The notes beneath the pieces are model-generated. The model ran no database searches and was not told the DNA's origin. It was given only the letters and a program-made list of their open reading frames with translations. The translations under genes and the position numbers were made by a program. From the NCBI GenBank assembly GCA_937879855.1, contig CALFMO010000005.1, positions 279,053 to 343,052 of the forward strand: a stretch of DNA of 64,000 nucleotides, in the 5' to 3' direction. This DNA comes from an uncultured Acidobacteriaceae bacterium (lineage in GTDB: Bacteria > Acidobacteriota > Terriglobia > Terriglobales > Acidobacteriaceae). The first letter of the stretch is position 1, and each line of letters opens with the position of its first letter. Positions 8,868 through 17,683 of this stretch are shown here, in pieces.

Positions 8868-10077
8868 ACTCCCGGCCGTAATCGTTCTTCCGGTCCAGGA
8901 AACCAAACTGCATACAGGCAACGGAGGGTCACTGAAGAAGATTTGCCTGGCTTTAGGCTCTTGCGTTCTCTTCTTTCTTTTTCTGGAGGGTCTGTGCAGC
9001 AGCCTGTCAGCTTCTTACAAGTTGTTCTCGCCTAGAAACCATGGAACGTTGTCTGGACCGGTGATGCGTTATGACGCACAGCTGGGATGGGTTACGGTTC
9101 CTAATTTCTATCAAAAGAACTACTTCGCGCCCGGCATTGGATTGCGAACCAATTCCATGGGCCTTCGAGCCCAGCAAGAGTTTGCAATTCAACCGCCCCC
9201 AGGAAAACTGCGAATCATTTGTTCTGGAGATTCCTTCACATTTGGAGAGGGCGTCGGCGATGATCGCACTTGGTGTCAACGTCTCGAGTCTTTGGATTCC
9301 AGATTTCAGACTGTCAACATGGGCGAGAGTGGATACGGAGTGGATCAGATGTATTTGTGGTACCAGCGTCAAGGCGTTGTCTTGAACCACAGCGTTCATA
9401 TCGTTGCATTCATCATCGAAGATTTCAGGCGGATGCAACTCAGCAACTATGTGGGATATGGCAAACCAGTCTTAGGATTGCGCAACGGCGAACTGATCAC
9501 GGAAAACGTGCCAGTGCCTCGCCAATCCCGTGCTTTGCCGTGGTTCCAGCAAAAACGTGTCCAATTGCAGGAGTTCAGGTCGGTCAAGCTTTTAGGCTCG
9601 CTCGTAGGGTTGGCTCGGCCGATTCAGGATCCGTTCAACTACGGTCCCAGCGATCAACAAGCCCGCGTCATCGACAAGATGCTAGAGCAACTTCAGGCAA
9701 TCGAAAAGCAAAAGGGCAGCGATCTTCTCCTGGTTTGTCTGCCAACTACGGTACATCAGCACGAGCAGAGTGGACCAGCGCCCGCTTGGCGTGCCTGGAT
9801 AAGAACTGAGTCCGCAAAAAGAGGCATCCCGTTTGTAGACCTGATTGATGATTTTCATAAGCTGCCAGTCACCCGCCAGGACAGCATGTTCATCTGGCCT
9901 GATTCCGTGCACTATTTCGCAGAAGCTCCCGGTCACTACAATGATGAAGGGAACGAGTGGGTGGCAAAGGAATTGTATGCGCGGCTTCTTTCAGCACCGA
10001 AGATTGCGAAAAAGCCGTTGCAGAAGCAGAAAACTTCGGAAGTGAAAAGTACCGACCTCGGATTGCATAGGCAATAA
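8851..10077 (+). CDS. Membrane-anchored SGNH/GDSL-like protein (tandem copy 2)
   Basis: A 408-residue duplicate of the preceding gene, sharing most of its length: LFFLFLEGLCSSL anchor, LGWVTVPNFYQKNYFAPGI, SGDSFTFGEG (Ser128), MGESGYGVDQMY, RNGEL and NVPVPRQS. It has a longer cytoplasmic N-terminus (about 30 residues before the membrane segment). The ending APGHYNDEGN again keeps His but lacks the Asp of the DxxH motif. ATG 8851 lies inside the end of the previous gene (17 bp overlap). Because both copies share the same Asp loss, the change predates the duplication and is probably functional rather than decay. Confidence 0.82.
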   Translation: MPQPTELPAVIVLPVQETKLHTGNGGSLKKICLALGSCVLFFLFLEGLCSSLSASYKLFSPRNHGTLSGPVMRYDAQLGWVTVPNFYQKNYFAPGIGLRTNSMGLRAQQEFAIQPPPGKLRIICSGDSFTFGEGVGDDRTWCQRLESLDSRFQTVNMGESGYGVDQMYLWYQRQGVVLNHSVHIVAFIIEDFRRMQLSNYVGYGKPVLGLRNGELITENVPVPRQSRALPWFQQKRVQLQEFRSVKLLGSLVGLARPIQDPFNYGPSDQQARVIDKMLEQLQAIEKQKGSDLLLVCLPTTVHQHEQSGPAPAWRAWIRTESAKRGIPFVDLIDDFHKLPVTRQDSMFIWPDSVHYFAEAPGHYNDEGNEWVAKELYARLLSAPKIAKKPLQKQKTSEVKSTDLGLHRQ

Positions 10078-10131
10078 GTAACTAACCATGATGCGGCGGT
10101 GATGCCGCTTGAGTCACAGGCGAAGGACTAG

Positions 10132-12252
10132 ATGAGTGGAATGGTGAAATCCTGGGGCAGGAACTTCATGTGGGGCGCATTCTGGGGAATGATCGCCTGG
10201 CAGGTTTATGGTGTCATCGAATATGCCGCCACAACCCTCGCGCCTCTTGTCGCTTATCGCCCCATGGTGGTCGCGGCATGGCATTGGAAATTGAGTCTGC
10301 TGCTTTTCGCTTTCTATACATTGGCCGGCATGGTTACGGGAGGATGCGGAGCAATCCTGGTTACCGCATTAACCAAGCCTTCGGCGGAAATCAGTAAACG
10401 GCAACTCAAGACGGTTGGCACACTTGCGCTAGTGTTGGCATTCACTGCAAACCTGATTGTGGATAAGCCCGAGATTGCCACGCTAATATTCAGCATAAGT
10501 CTGGCAATCAGATTGATCTGGAGCCTTTCGTCGGGAACTCGTGCAGAGCGGTTCGCGTGGGTTGCAAGTCCCTGGCTAGTAACGTTTTTTGTACTTCTTG
10601 CTGCATGGGTCAACACCGACTTGCTTGCCAGGCGCTCGTTACTTATACGCTGTATCTGCAGTCTGGTGATTGCAGGCGCATTTCTTGGGATGTCAGTTTT
10701 CGGAAGTCGAGCCCGGCAGCGAGCTTTTACGGCTGTTCGGCTGAGGCAGCCACTAATAGCTCTGAGCGCCGCCATAGTATTCGTTCTGGGATTCGCTTTC
10801 GTTTTCGGTACCCATATTCACGCTCAGGAAAACAATCACGGATCAGCGGCGGTTGGTGCCTCAAGGCCCAACGTCCTCTTGCTAACTCTGGATACCGTAC
10901 GTGCGGATCACGTGTCTTTGTACGGATACCAGAGAAACACGACGCCTAATTTAGAGGCACTCGCGCGGGAGGCTACGGTCTTTTCACATGCGACTGCCTC
11001 GGGCGATATGACGATAACCTCGCATGCGGGCATTCTTACCGGTACTTACGCTAGTTGGAACGGAGCCCGACCCCATCAAGATTCCAGTGGAAATGGGTCA
11101 CCCCTTTCCGCCAAATATCCGACGCTGGCTGAAATTCTTTCACAGGATGGTTACTCCACAGGGGCGGTGGTGGCGAACTCCGGTTTCTTGACTCGAGAAT
11201 GGGGATTTGACCGCGGTTTTCAGTATTTCGATTCCCGCGGTGCCGTGCGGATGATGCCTCCGCGAAAAGAATATTTGCTGCGCTACGGCGCTCGCCAGGT
11301 GCTGCATCGCGTACTCGACACTGCGGAATTCGACATGATGTTTGTTCGAGCCGGGGAAATCAATCGGGAAGCGTATCGCTGGCTCGATCGTACCCAAAGT
11401 TCTAGTCGGCCATTTTTCTTGTTTCTGAATTACATGGATGCGCACTCGCCTTACGCTCCGCCGTCGAAATTCGATGAACTGTATCCAGCTGAGAAAGACC
11501 TCTCGATTCCCGATGAAAGATATGGTCAATTATTTGAAGAATTAGCCGAAGGCCGAGGTCAGATTTCAGAAAAGGAGCGAACCCACTATATTTCCCAATA
11601 TGACGGCGGCATTGCGTACATGGACGCAGAGATTGGAAATTTGATCGCCGGGCTAAAGCAGCGAGGCCTCTATGAGAACACGCTGCTCATCATTGTCTCA
11701 GACCACGGGGAAGCGTTCGGAGAACGAAAACTTGTTGGACACGGACTGTCAGTAGATGAGAACCAGGTCTATGTGCCCATGATCGTGAAATATCCCGGGA
11801 GTAGTCATTCGGAGCGAGTAGAAGAAAGAGTTGGCCACACCGACATCCTCCCAACCATTTTGGAGGTGACCGGCGCCACTCCTCCTCAATTTCTCCAGGG
11901 CTTCAGTCTGCGTAGTGGATTAGGGAATGCCAACCGCAGAATTATCAGCGAATCCTTTCCGGGAACCGGACTCACCAGCTTGAATCCAAGATTCAAACGC
12001 ATCGAACGAGCGATCTATTCTGGAAACTTCAAGTTCATTGACTCGACCGCAGGAAAACATGAACTTTACGATATCTCGGCTGACCCCGGCGAGGCCCATG
12101 ACCTCTGCTCCGTTGAGACGGCCCGCTGTTCCGCGATGCAGCGCGAACTGGAAGATTGGGAAAAGGCCGCGCCCAAAACTGTGAGCCGCGGGAAACCCCT
12201 TGATCCGCAAACTCTCGAGCGCTTACGCTCCCTCGGTTACGCAGCGCGCTGA
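10132..12252 (+). CDS. Membrane-anchored sulfatase-superfamily enzyme
   Basis: 706 residues: an N-terminal half with five to six membrane segments (to about residue 228), then an alkaline-phosphatase/sulfatase domain beginning RPNVLLLTLDTVRADH (metal-ligand Asp near 254), TPNLEALARE, the site region GDMTITSHAGILTG, and SDHGEAFGERKLVGHG near 523. No CxPxR or SxPxR formylglycine motif is present; a Thr (about T294) sits at the nucleophile position, as in phosphoethanolamine-transferase-like members. It may therefore be a phospho- or sulfo-transferase/hydrolase on a surface glycan rather than a classical arylsulfatase. The start ATG lies 54 bp after the SGNH pair; the next SGNH gene follows after 41 bp. 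Confidence 0.85.
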   Translation: MSGMVKSWGRNFMWGAFWGMIAWQVYGVIEYAATTLAPLVAYRPMVVAAWHWKLSLLLFAFYTLAGMVTGGCGAILVTALTKPSAEISKRQLKTVGTLALVLAFTANLIVDKPEIATLIFSISLAIRLIWSLSSGTRAERFAWVASPWLVTFFVLLAAWVNTDLLARRSLLIRCICSLVIAGAFLGMSVFGSRARQRAFTAVRLRQPLIALSAAIVFVLGFAFVFGTHIHAQENNHGSAAVGASRPNVLLLTLDTVRADHVSLYGYQRNTTPNLEALAREATVFSHATASGDMTITSHAGILTGTYASWNGARPHQDSSGNGSPLSAKYPTLAEILSQDGYSTGAVVANSGFLTREWGFDRGFQYFDSRGAVRMMPPRKEYLLRYGARQVLHRVLDTAEFDMMFVRAGEINREAYRWLDRTQSSSRPFFLFLNYMDAHSPYAPPSKFDELYPAEKDLSIPDERYGQLFEELAEGRGQISEKERTHYISQYDGGIAYMDAEIGNLIAGLKQRGLYENTLLIIVSDHGEAFGERKLVGHGLSVDENQVYVPMIVKYPGSSHSERVEERVGHTDILPTILEVTGATPPQFLQGFSLRSGLGNANRRIISESFPGTGLTSLNPRFKRIERAIYSGNFKFIDSTAGKHELYDISADPGEAHDLCSVETARCSAMQRELEDWEKAAPKTVSRGKPLDPQTLERLRSLGYAAR

Positions 12253-12293
12253 AAAGCCATAGGCAACTCGGCAGAAGCGACTGACGGATATTC

Positions 12294-13478
12294 ATGCGAC
12301 AGCTGTTATTTAGAGTGACGCTGCTTGTAACTTCCTTGGTGATGGCCTCGGCCCTAGCCGAAATTCTTCTGCGGCTTTCACACTACGGCGAGGCCAACCG
12401 TACACCCCTTCAGAAACTAATGGAATATGATCCACTTTTGGGCTGGCGGCATCGGCGAAACGTTTCCCGGGAGATGATTAGCGACGAATATCGAATCAGA
12501 GTACGTTACAACGCGGAGGGATGGCGTGGACCCGATCGAAAGATAGGCAAAGCGCCGAATGTTTTCAGAATTGTGGTTCTGGGAGATTCTTTCGTTGATG
12601 GTTATACGATTGCGACGCAGGATCGATTCACCGAGGTTCTTCAAACAAATCTGGATTCTCAGTTTGATGTTATTAACCTCGGGGTGGCCGGATACAGTAC
12701 CGATCAGGAGCTATTGCTTCTTGAACAGGAAGGCTGGAAATATGCGCCTGATCTGGTTGTACTTGCCTTCTACTACAACGATGTATGGGGAAATGGAAGC
12801 CGACACTTTTCCGAGAGCCCGAGGACGCAAAAACCGGTATTCTCTGTGGATGCCGCGGGCAATCTAAAGATCGGGAACGTACCTCCTCCTCCTCCTGCAC
12901 CGGGGTTGAGAGAACGGTTCAAGCTCTACGATTTGGTTCGGACCGCCGTGAAGCGGAACAGATTGTTTTATGCGGTCGCTATGAAAGCTGGCTTGTCCGA
13001 TAGCGATTTGCCCAATGGTTCGCGGCCGTCGCCCACGGGTGCGGCGGGGGGACCGGATGAATTTGCTGTTTACCACCTAACCGAGTCGCCGGAACTGGCT
13101 CGGGAATGGTCAATTACGCAAGCGCTGCTGCGTAAAATGAATCTGGAAACGGAACGACACGGCGCTCATTTGATCATCCTCTATGTTCCGACCAGAATCG
13201 AATTGTCCCCTACCGAGTGGAGCAGTGCCCATCTGCCCGCGGACTACGACTCCAGTGTGGTCGTTCGACGTTTAGGCCAGATCTGTCAGGTGGAAGGGAT
13301 CCCATACCTGGATCCCTCCGCTGAGTTCAGGACAGTTGGGACCGACCGCTTGTACTACCCTCGCGATCCGCATTGGAACACCGCAGGTCATCATCTCGTA
13401 GGCGAGTTTCTGGCTGACTATATACGGAACAATCCAACAAGTGCGATGACGAAGAATCAATGGTACACTGCTCACTAG
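12294..13478 (+). CDS. SGNH protein of the AlgJ/AlgX-like type
   Basis: 394 residues with an N-terminal membrane anchor (residues 5-25). The nucleophile block is VLGDSFVDGYTI (Ser99) and the C-terminal motif YPRDPHWNTAGH gives Asp358 and His360 in a DxHW arrangement, as in AlgJ/AlgX O-acetyltransferases and related SGNH proteins, so the triad appears intact. GVAGYSTDQELLLLEQEG is the conserved oxyanion-side segment. It precedes the carbamoyltransferase cassette by about 120 bp. I infer O-acyl transfer or esterase activity on the outer side of the inner membrane. Confidence 0.85.
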   Translation: MRQLLFRVTLLVTSLVMASALAEILLRLSHYGEANRTPLQKLMEYDPLLGWRHRRNVSREMISDEYRIRVRYNAEGWRGPDRKIGKAPNVFRIVVLGDSFVDGYTIATQDRFTEVLQTNLDSQFDVINLGVAGYSTDQELLLLEQEGWKYAPDLVVLAFYYNDVWGNGSRHFSESPRTQKPVFSVDAAGNLKIGNVPPPPPAPGLRERFKLYDLVRTAVKRNRLFYAVAMKAGLSDSDLPNGSRPSPTGAAGGPDEFAVYHLTESPELAREWSITQALLRKMNLETERHGAHLIILYVPTRIELSPTEWSSAHLPADYDSSVVVRRLGQICQVEGIPYLDPSAEFRTVGTDRLYYPRDPHWNTAGHHLVGEFLADYIRNNPTSAMTKNQWYTAH

Positions 13479-13584
13479 CCTTTCCCTCAGTCTCCCCCCT
13501 TCAATAATGATGATTTAGATTGCCTGAGCCAGACGTGTCGGGCTACGGAAGCTGCAGTCATCAACGCAATCTTTACGAAAACAC

Positions 13585-13591
13585 AAGGAGG
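13585..13591 (+). promoter_or_regulatory. Strong ribosome binding site of the first DUF5989 gene
   Basis: AAGGAGG followed by six bases and ATG at 13598. This fixes the start of the 59-residue protein and rules out the longer in-frame opening from 13520. Confidence 0.8.
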
Positions 13592-13597
13592 CGTTTT

Positions 13598-13777
13598 ATG
13601 GGTATGTTGCAAACCACAGGTCAACGTTTTGGAATCGTGAGCGAATTGTTCTCGTTTTTCTGGGCCAACAAGCGTTGGTGGATGGTGCCGATTCTGGTCA
13701 CGCTGTTTCTGTTTGGCGTGCTCCTGGTTCTGGCGCAAAGCTCTGCTATCGCTCCATTCATTTACACCCTGTTTTAA
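13598..13777 (+). CDS. DUF5989 small membrane protein (copy 1)
   Basis: A 59-residue protein: a short amphipathic N-terminus (TTGQRFGIVSELFSFFW), a basic NKRWW boundary, one hydrophobic helix (MVPILVTLFLFGVLLVLAQ) and a conserved end SSAIAPFIYTLF. I recognise it as DUF5989, a family of tiny membrane proteins usually next to carbamoyltransferases of polysaccharide clusters. Function unknown; it may hold the soluble carbamoyltransferase at the membrane (inference). A near-identical second copy lies at 29383-29562 without a carbamoyltransferase beside it. The gene is followed after 56 bp by another small membrane protein and then the carbamoyltransferase. Confidence 0.85.
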   Translation: MGMLQTTGQRFGIVSELFSFFWANKRWWMVPILVTLFLFGVLLVLAQSSAIAPFIYTLF

Positions 13778-13833
13778 AGCAGGTTGAGCCGTTGATTCGA
13801 TCCACAGACGAATCAGGCAAGGGAGGAAGTCCG

Positions 13834-14064
13834 ATGTGGCAACAACTAAAAAAAGCCTGGGCAGCCTGGAAGAAAATTGCGCACGTGATTGGCGACTTCC
13901 AGGCACGGGTGTTATTGACGGCGATCTACGCGGTCATAATCTTGCCCTTTGGTTTGGCAATGCGTTGGTTTTCTGATCCATTGAATATTAAAAAACGGCC
14001 GGAACACTGGTTCGAACATCCCGAGGACGCCAATAATCTGCAACGGGCCCGCCAACAAGGTTAA
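13834..14064 (+). CDS. Small membrane protein of the carbamoyltransferase cassette
   Basis: A 76-residue protein with a basic, Trp-rich start (WQQLKKAWAAWKK), one hydrophobic segment (VLLTAIYAVIILPFGLAMRWF) and a polar tail (SDPLNIKKRPEHWF). GGGAGG at 13821-13826 stands seven bases before ATG 13834. Proteins of this type recur between DUF5989 and carbamoyltransferase genes in surface-glycan loci; no function is established that I know of. In the saxitoxin cluster, short unknown genes (sxtJ, sxtK) likewise sit beside the carbamoyltransferase sxtI, but I cannot show homology here. The carbamoyltransferase begins 3 bp after its stop. Confidence 0.8.
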   Translation: MWQQLKKAWAAWKKIAHVIGDFQARVLLTAIYAVIILPFGLAMRWFSDPLNIKKRPEHWFEHPEDANNLQRARQQG

Positions 14065-14067
14065 CCA

Positions 14068-15849
14068 ATGAATATCCTGGGTATTTCCTGCTATTACCAC
14101 GATGCGGCTGCCGCGCTATTGCGTGACGGTCAGCTGGTTGCTGCCGCCGAAGAAGAACGGTTCAGCCGCAAGAAGCACGACTATGACTTTCCGCAGAACG
14201 CCATTGACTTCTGTCTAGAATCCGGGGGGATTCAGGGCCGGGATGTGGACTACGTCGCGTTCTTCGAGAAGCCGTTTCGAAAATTCGATCGGATCCTGAT
14301 GACCGCGCTGCAGACCTATCCTAAGTCTTACAAGGTCTTTCGCGAGTCGATGATCACATGGATGATCGACAAGCTGTGGGTAGGATCGAAAATTTCATCT
14401 CAACTGGGCATTCCGAAAGACCGAGTCCTGTTCTGCGAACACCATCTCTCGCACGCGGCCAGCGCATTCTTGTGCTCGCCGTTCGAAGAGTCCGCGATCC
14501 TAACAGTGGATGGCGTTGGCGAATGGGTGACGGGAACCTGGGGTGTGGGACGCGGTAACCAGATCGAATTGCGCAAGCAAATGATGTTTCCGCACTCGTT
14601 AGGGTTGCTGTATAGCGCCTTTACCGCGTTTTTGGGCTTCGAAGTGAACGAGGGCGAGTACAAAGTCATGGGTATGGCGCCCTACGGGAAGCCTCGATAT
14701 GTCGATAAGGTGTGGAAGTTGATCCGGCAGGACGCAGATGGTTCGTTCTCGCTGGATATGGATTACTTTTGTTTCCACCGCTCGACCGACAAAACCTTTA
14801 ACGGACGCTTCACGCAACTATTCGGGGAGCCGCGCCCGCCGAAGATGCTGTTCTTCACCGAGCAGTCGGGCTTCCCGACGTATTTCGGCGACCCTCCGTC
14901 GAACTACAACGAACTCTGCAAAGTGAATCAGTATTATGCGGATATTGCTTCCAGCATTCAACAAGTCACGGAAGAAGTTCTGCTGGGCATGGCGCGTGGC
15001 ATCAAGAAAGAAACCGGAATGAAGCGGCTCTGCATTGCGGGCGGTGTCGGTCTTAACAGTGTGGCTAACACCCGCATTTTACGCGAAACGGGATTCGAAG
15101 AACTGTTTGTACAGCCGTCAGCCGGTGACGGCGGAGGTGCGCTCGGAGCGGCACTGTGGGCGGACAATATGTTGCTGGGTAATCCGCGCCGGTTCCGCAT
15201 GGATCACGCCTACTGGGGAAAGTCGTATAAGCCCGGTGAGGTAAGCGACTTTCTGGAGACCAACCACATTCCCTACCAGCACATTGAGGACGAGGATCGT
15301 CTTTTGGATACAGTGGTTGACCGCCTTCAGAACGGCAAAGTCATTGGCTGGTTCCAGGATCGATTCGAATGGGGACCGCGAGCTTTGGGTAACCGCAGCA
15401 TTATTGCCGATCCGCGGAATCCGCATATGAAGGATATCGTGAATACCAAGATCAAGTTCCGCGAGCCCTACCGGCCCTTTGCCCCGTCAGTGCTGGCGGA
15501 ATGTGCGGAGAAGTACTTCGATCTGCCTCGTGCCACGCAGCACTATCCGGCACGCTACATGTTGTATGTAGTCCCGGTCCGCGAGTGCCAGCAGAGTTCA
15601 CTGCCAGCAATCACCCACGTGGATGGAACGGGCAGATTGCAGACCGTGTTTCGCGACACAAATCCGCGGTATTACGGCTTGATTGAGCGATTTGCCCAGG
15701 CGACTGGCATGCCAGCCGTTATGAACACTTCCTTCAATCTGAAGGGCGAGCCGGTCGTGAACACTCCGGCTAACGCCTTTAGCACATATTCGAAGAGCGA
15801 AATGGACATGCTCGTTATGGGCAATTTCATCGTCGAAAAGCAGCAGTAG
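14068..15849 (+). CDS. O-carbamoyltransferase (NodU/CmcH/TobZ family)
   Basis: 593 residues, the normal length for the family. The N-terminal YrdC/Kae1-like part opens with MNILGISCYYHDAAAAL. HHLSHAASAF carries the metal-binding HxxxH (H125, H129), followed by LTVDGVGEW. GLNSVANTRIL and the GDGGGALGAAL loop are nucleotide-site segments, and the C-terminal domain contains FEWGPRALGNRSI and FRPFAPSVL-type residues (PYRPFAPSVL). It would use carbamoyl phosphate and ATP to carbamoylate a sugar hydroxyl, here probably on a lipid-linked glycan precursor. It is preceded by two tiny membrane proteins and an SGNH protein, forming a compact cassette. Confidence 0.93.
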   Translation: MNILGISCYYHDAAAALLRDGQLVAAAEEERFSRKKHDYDFPQNAIDFCLESGGIQGRDVDYVAFFEKPFRKFDRILMTALQTYPKSYKVFRESMITWMIDKLWVGSKISSQLGIPKDRVLFCEHHLSHAASAFLCSPFEESAILTVDGVGEWVTGTWGVGRGNQIELRKQMMFPHSLGLLYSAFTAFLGFEVNEGEYKVMGMAPYGKPRYVDKVWKLIRQDADGSFSLDMDYFCFHRSTDKTFNGRFTQLFGEPRPPKMLFFTEQSGFPTYFGDPPSNYNELCKVNQYYADIASSIQQVTEEVLLGMARGIKKETGMKRLCIAGGVGLNSVANTRILRETGFEELFVQPSAGDGGGALGAALWADNMLLGNPRRFRMDHAYWGKSYKPGEVSDFLETNHIPYQHIEDEDRLLDTVVDRLQNGKVIGWFQDRFEWGPRALGNRSIIADPRNPHMKDIVNTKIKFREPYRPFAPSVLAECAEKYFDLPRATQHYPARYMLYVVPVRECQQSSLPAITHVDGTGRLQTVFRDTNPRYYGLIERFAQATGMPAVMNTSFNLKGEPVVNTPANAFSTYSKSEMDMLVMGNFIVEKQQ

Positions 15850-15872
15850 TTCAGCATTGTCCACAGGGCATT

Positions 15873-17678
15873 TTGGTGGGAACCATCTCCAGCGTAGCTG
15901 AATCGCCTGGTACGCTTGGCGTCGAAAAACAGATCTCGGCGGGAGCTTCTCGTCCGCGTTGGATCATGTTTGTCGGCCTTAGCCTTGTCGTGATGCTGGG
16001 GGCGTGGTTGCGTCTTTCCAGTCTGCCCGAGAAAAGCGTTACACACGTGGAAATGTACGTTCCGGGAATCCGAATGCCGCAAGGCATCTCGGTGCCCGGC
16101 CAACGTATGACTCTGGCGAGCGTGTTAACCGGCACATTTTCATCGGACACGCACCCACCCGGGTACTACATCCTGATGTGGGCTTGGACCAAGTGCTTCG
16201 GCACCAGTGTTTGGGCTCTGCGTTTGCCCTCTGTATTGCTGGGGATTTCCTGCATTCCGCTAATCTTTTGGTTAGGGATGCTTACGGGGCAAAGAAATGC
16301 CGGATGGCTTGCCGCGATCTTGCTGGCTGTCCATGGCCATCACATCTTTTGGAGTCAGGTGGCTCGGATGTTCACGCTGACCTGTTTTCTGGGTTTGCTG
16401 GCCACGTGCTTGCTGTTGATGATTGCGAAAGAATCCCGTGCTCCAAAGTGGCTGGGATCTCTATACATCCTGGTTGTTTTGATGGGCGTTTCCTGCCATA
16501 TCTTCTTTTGGGCTCTTCTGGGAACACACGTCCTGTGGACGTTCTTCAACGCGGCCGGGCAGAGGCAAGCTTTGCCGGGCGCGGGCAGACTGCAAATCCT
16601 CGCCGCCATTGCAGGCAGCCCGCTTTTGGCATTTGCGGCGTATCAGAACGCGAATGAACTCGCCACGTTGAGCAACAATGCATGGATCTATGCCCGTGAA
16701 TTTTTGCAGTTTGCGTTCCTGTTCCCTTTGACAGGTTTTTCCTCCGGAGTTTATCCGCTGGATTCCGACGCGCCTCTGATCGATGATCCTCATCTTTCCG
16801 TGGCGCGTTGGCTGTTTTTTGGGCTGTCCTTGGGATTATTCCTCGTGGGTCTCGTCTACGTTAAGAATTCGAAAGAGGTCCTGCTCAGCGACTCGCGTGG
16901 AGTTTCGTCCAAAGCGTGGCTGCTCGGCTCTGGATTCGCCACACTGGCGATTGTGTTTTTCGTCTTCATGGCGAAGAGATTTCTGGACCATCCGAATCCG
17001 ACTTTGCGCACCACGGAATTGATGACCGTTTTACCGCTGGTGCTGGCCGGCTTCGCAATCGTACTGGAAAAGAACTGGGGGTGGTTTGCGAAATGGATTC
17101 GGCCCTTCGCCCGGAGCGGCTTTCTCGCTGGTGAACAAGCCTTGGTAGTTTGTTTGGCAGTCTTGCCCTTTTGTGTACTAACGGTCGTGTCGCGCTTCAA
17201 ACCGATTTTCAATGCCCGTGGCATGTTGCTGGTCAGCCCATATCTTCTCCTGGTTCTTGCTTGGGGCATTGTCCGGCTCAGCCGCTCCCGTATTGCAGCC
17301 GGAACATTGTTGGTGGTGTTGAGTGTCGCTGTCTACAGTGGTTCGAAGGGTTACCACCAGATGTCGGCAGGCCGAGCCAACTACAAAAGTTTTGTGACTG
17401 CCCTGACTCCGCGACTCGACAAGACTGACCTTATCTTCTTCCGTCCATCCTGGTATTCCACGCCAACGTTTTACTATCTGAATTCAGGTTGGGATCGCTT
17501 GGTTGGCCGGGATTATCTCGCCGCTAGCAAGCAGAGCTCTCAGCCCCGCATTTGGACGCTGTTGTTCTACGACGAAGCGATACCTCAGCCGATGGCGGAA
17601 GCGTTGGCTGACTATCGGGTACAGGAGACGGTTGAACTTCCGCGTGCGCGTGCCGTGCTTTACGTGCGAAAGAATTGA
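15873..17678 (+). CDS. GT39-type membrane glycosyltransferase
   Basis: About 601 residues. After a first membrane helix (MFVGLSLVVMLGAWLRL) comes an extracytoplasmic loop and the characteristic DTHPPGYYILMWAWTKCFG segment, then SVWALRLPSVLLG and about ten more membrane helices, ending in a soluble C-terminal domain. This is the ArnT/PMT (GT-C, family 39) layout, transferring sugars from polyprenyl phosphate on the periplasmic face. The start is TTG 15873 or GTG 15876; ATG 15966 is further in. It ends only 5 bp from the convergent flippase gene. Confidence 0.85.
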   Translation: MVGTISSVAESPGTLGVEKQISAGASRPRWIMFVGLSLVVMLGAWLRLSSLPEKSVTHVEMYVPGIRMPQGISVPGQRMTLASVLTGTFSSDTHPPGYYILMWAWTKCFGTSVWALRLPSVLLGISCIPLIFWLGMLTGQRNAGWLAAILLAVHGHHIFWSQVARMFTLTCFLGLLATCLLLMIAKESRAPKWLGSLYILVVLMGVSCHIFFWALLGTHVLWTFFNAAGQRQALPGAGRLQILAAIAGSPLLAFAAYQNANELATLSNNAWIYAREFLQFAFLFPLTGFSSGVYPLDSDAPLIDDPHLSVARWLFFGLSLGLFLVGLVYVKNSKEVLLSDSRGVSSKAWLLGSGFATLAIVFFVFMAKRFLDHPNPTLRTTELMTVLPLVLAGFAIVLEKNWGWFAKWIRPFARSGFLAGEQALVVCLAVLPFCVLTVVSRFKPIFNARGMLLVSPYLLLVLAWGIVRLSRSRIAAGTLLVVLSVAVYSGSKGYHQMSAGRANYKSFVTALTPRLDKTDLIFFRPSWYSTPTFYYLNSGWDRLVGRDYLAASKQSSQPRIWTLLFYDEAIPQPMAEALADYRVQETVELPRARAVLYVRKN

Positions 17679-17683
17679 GACTC

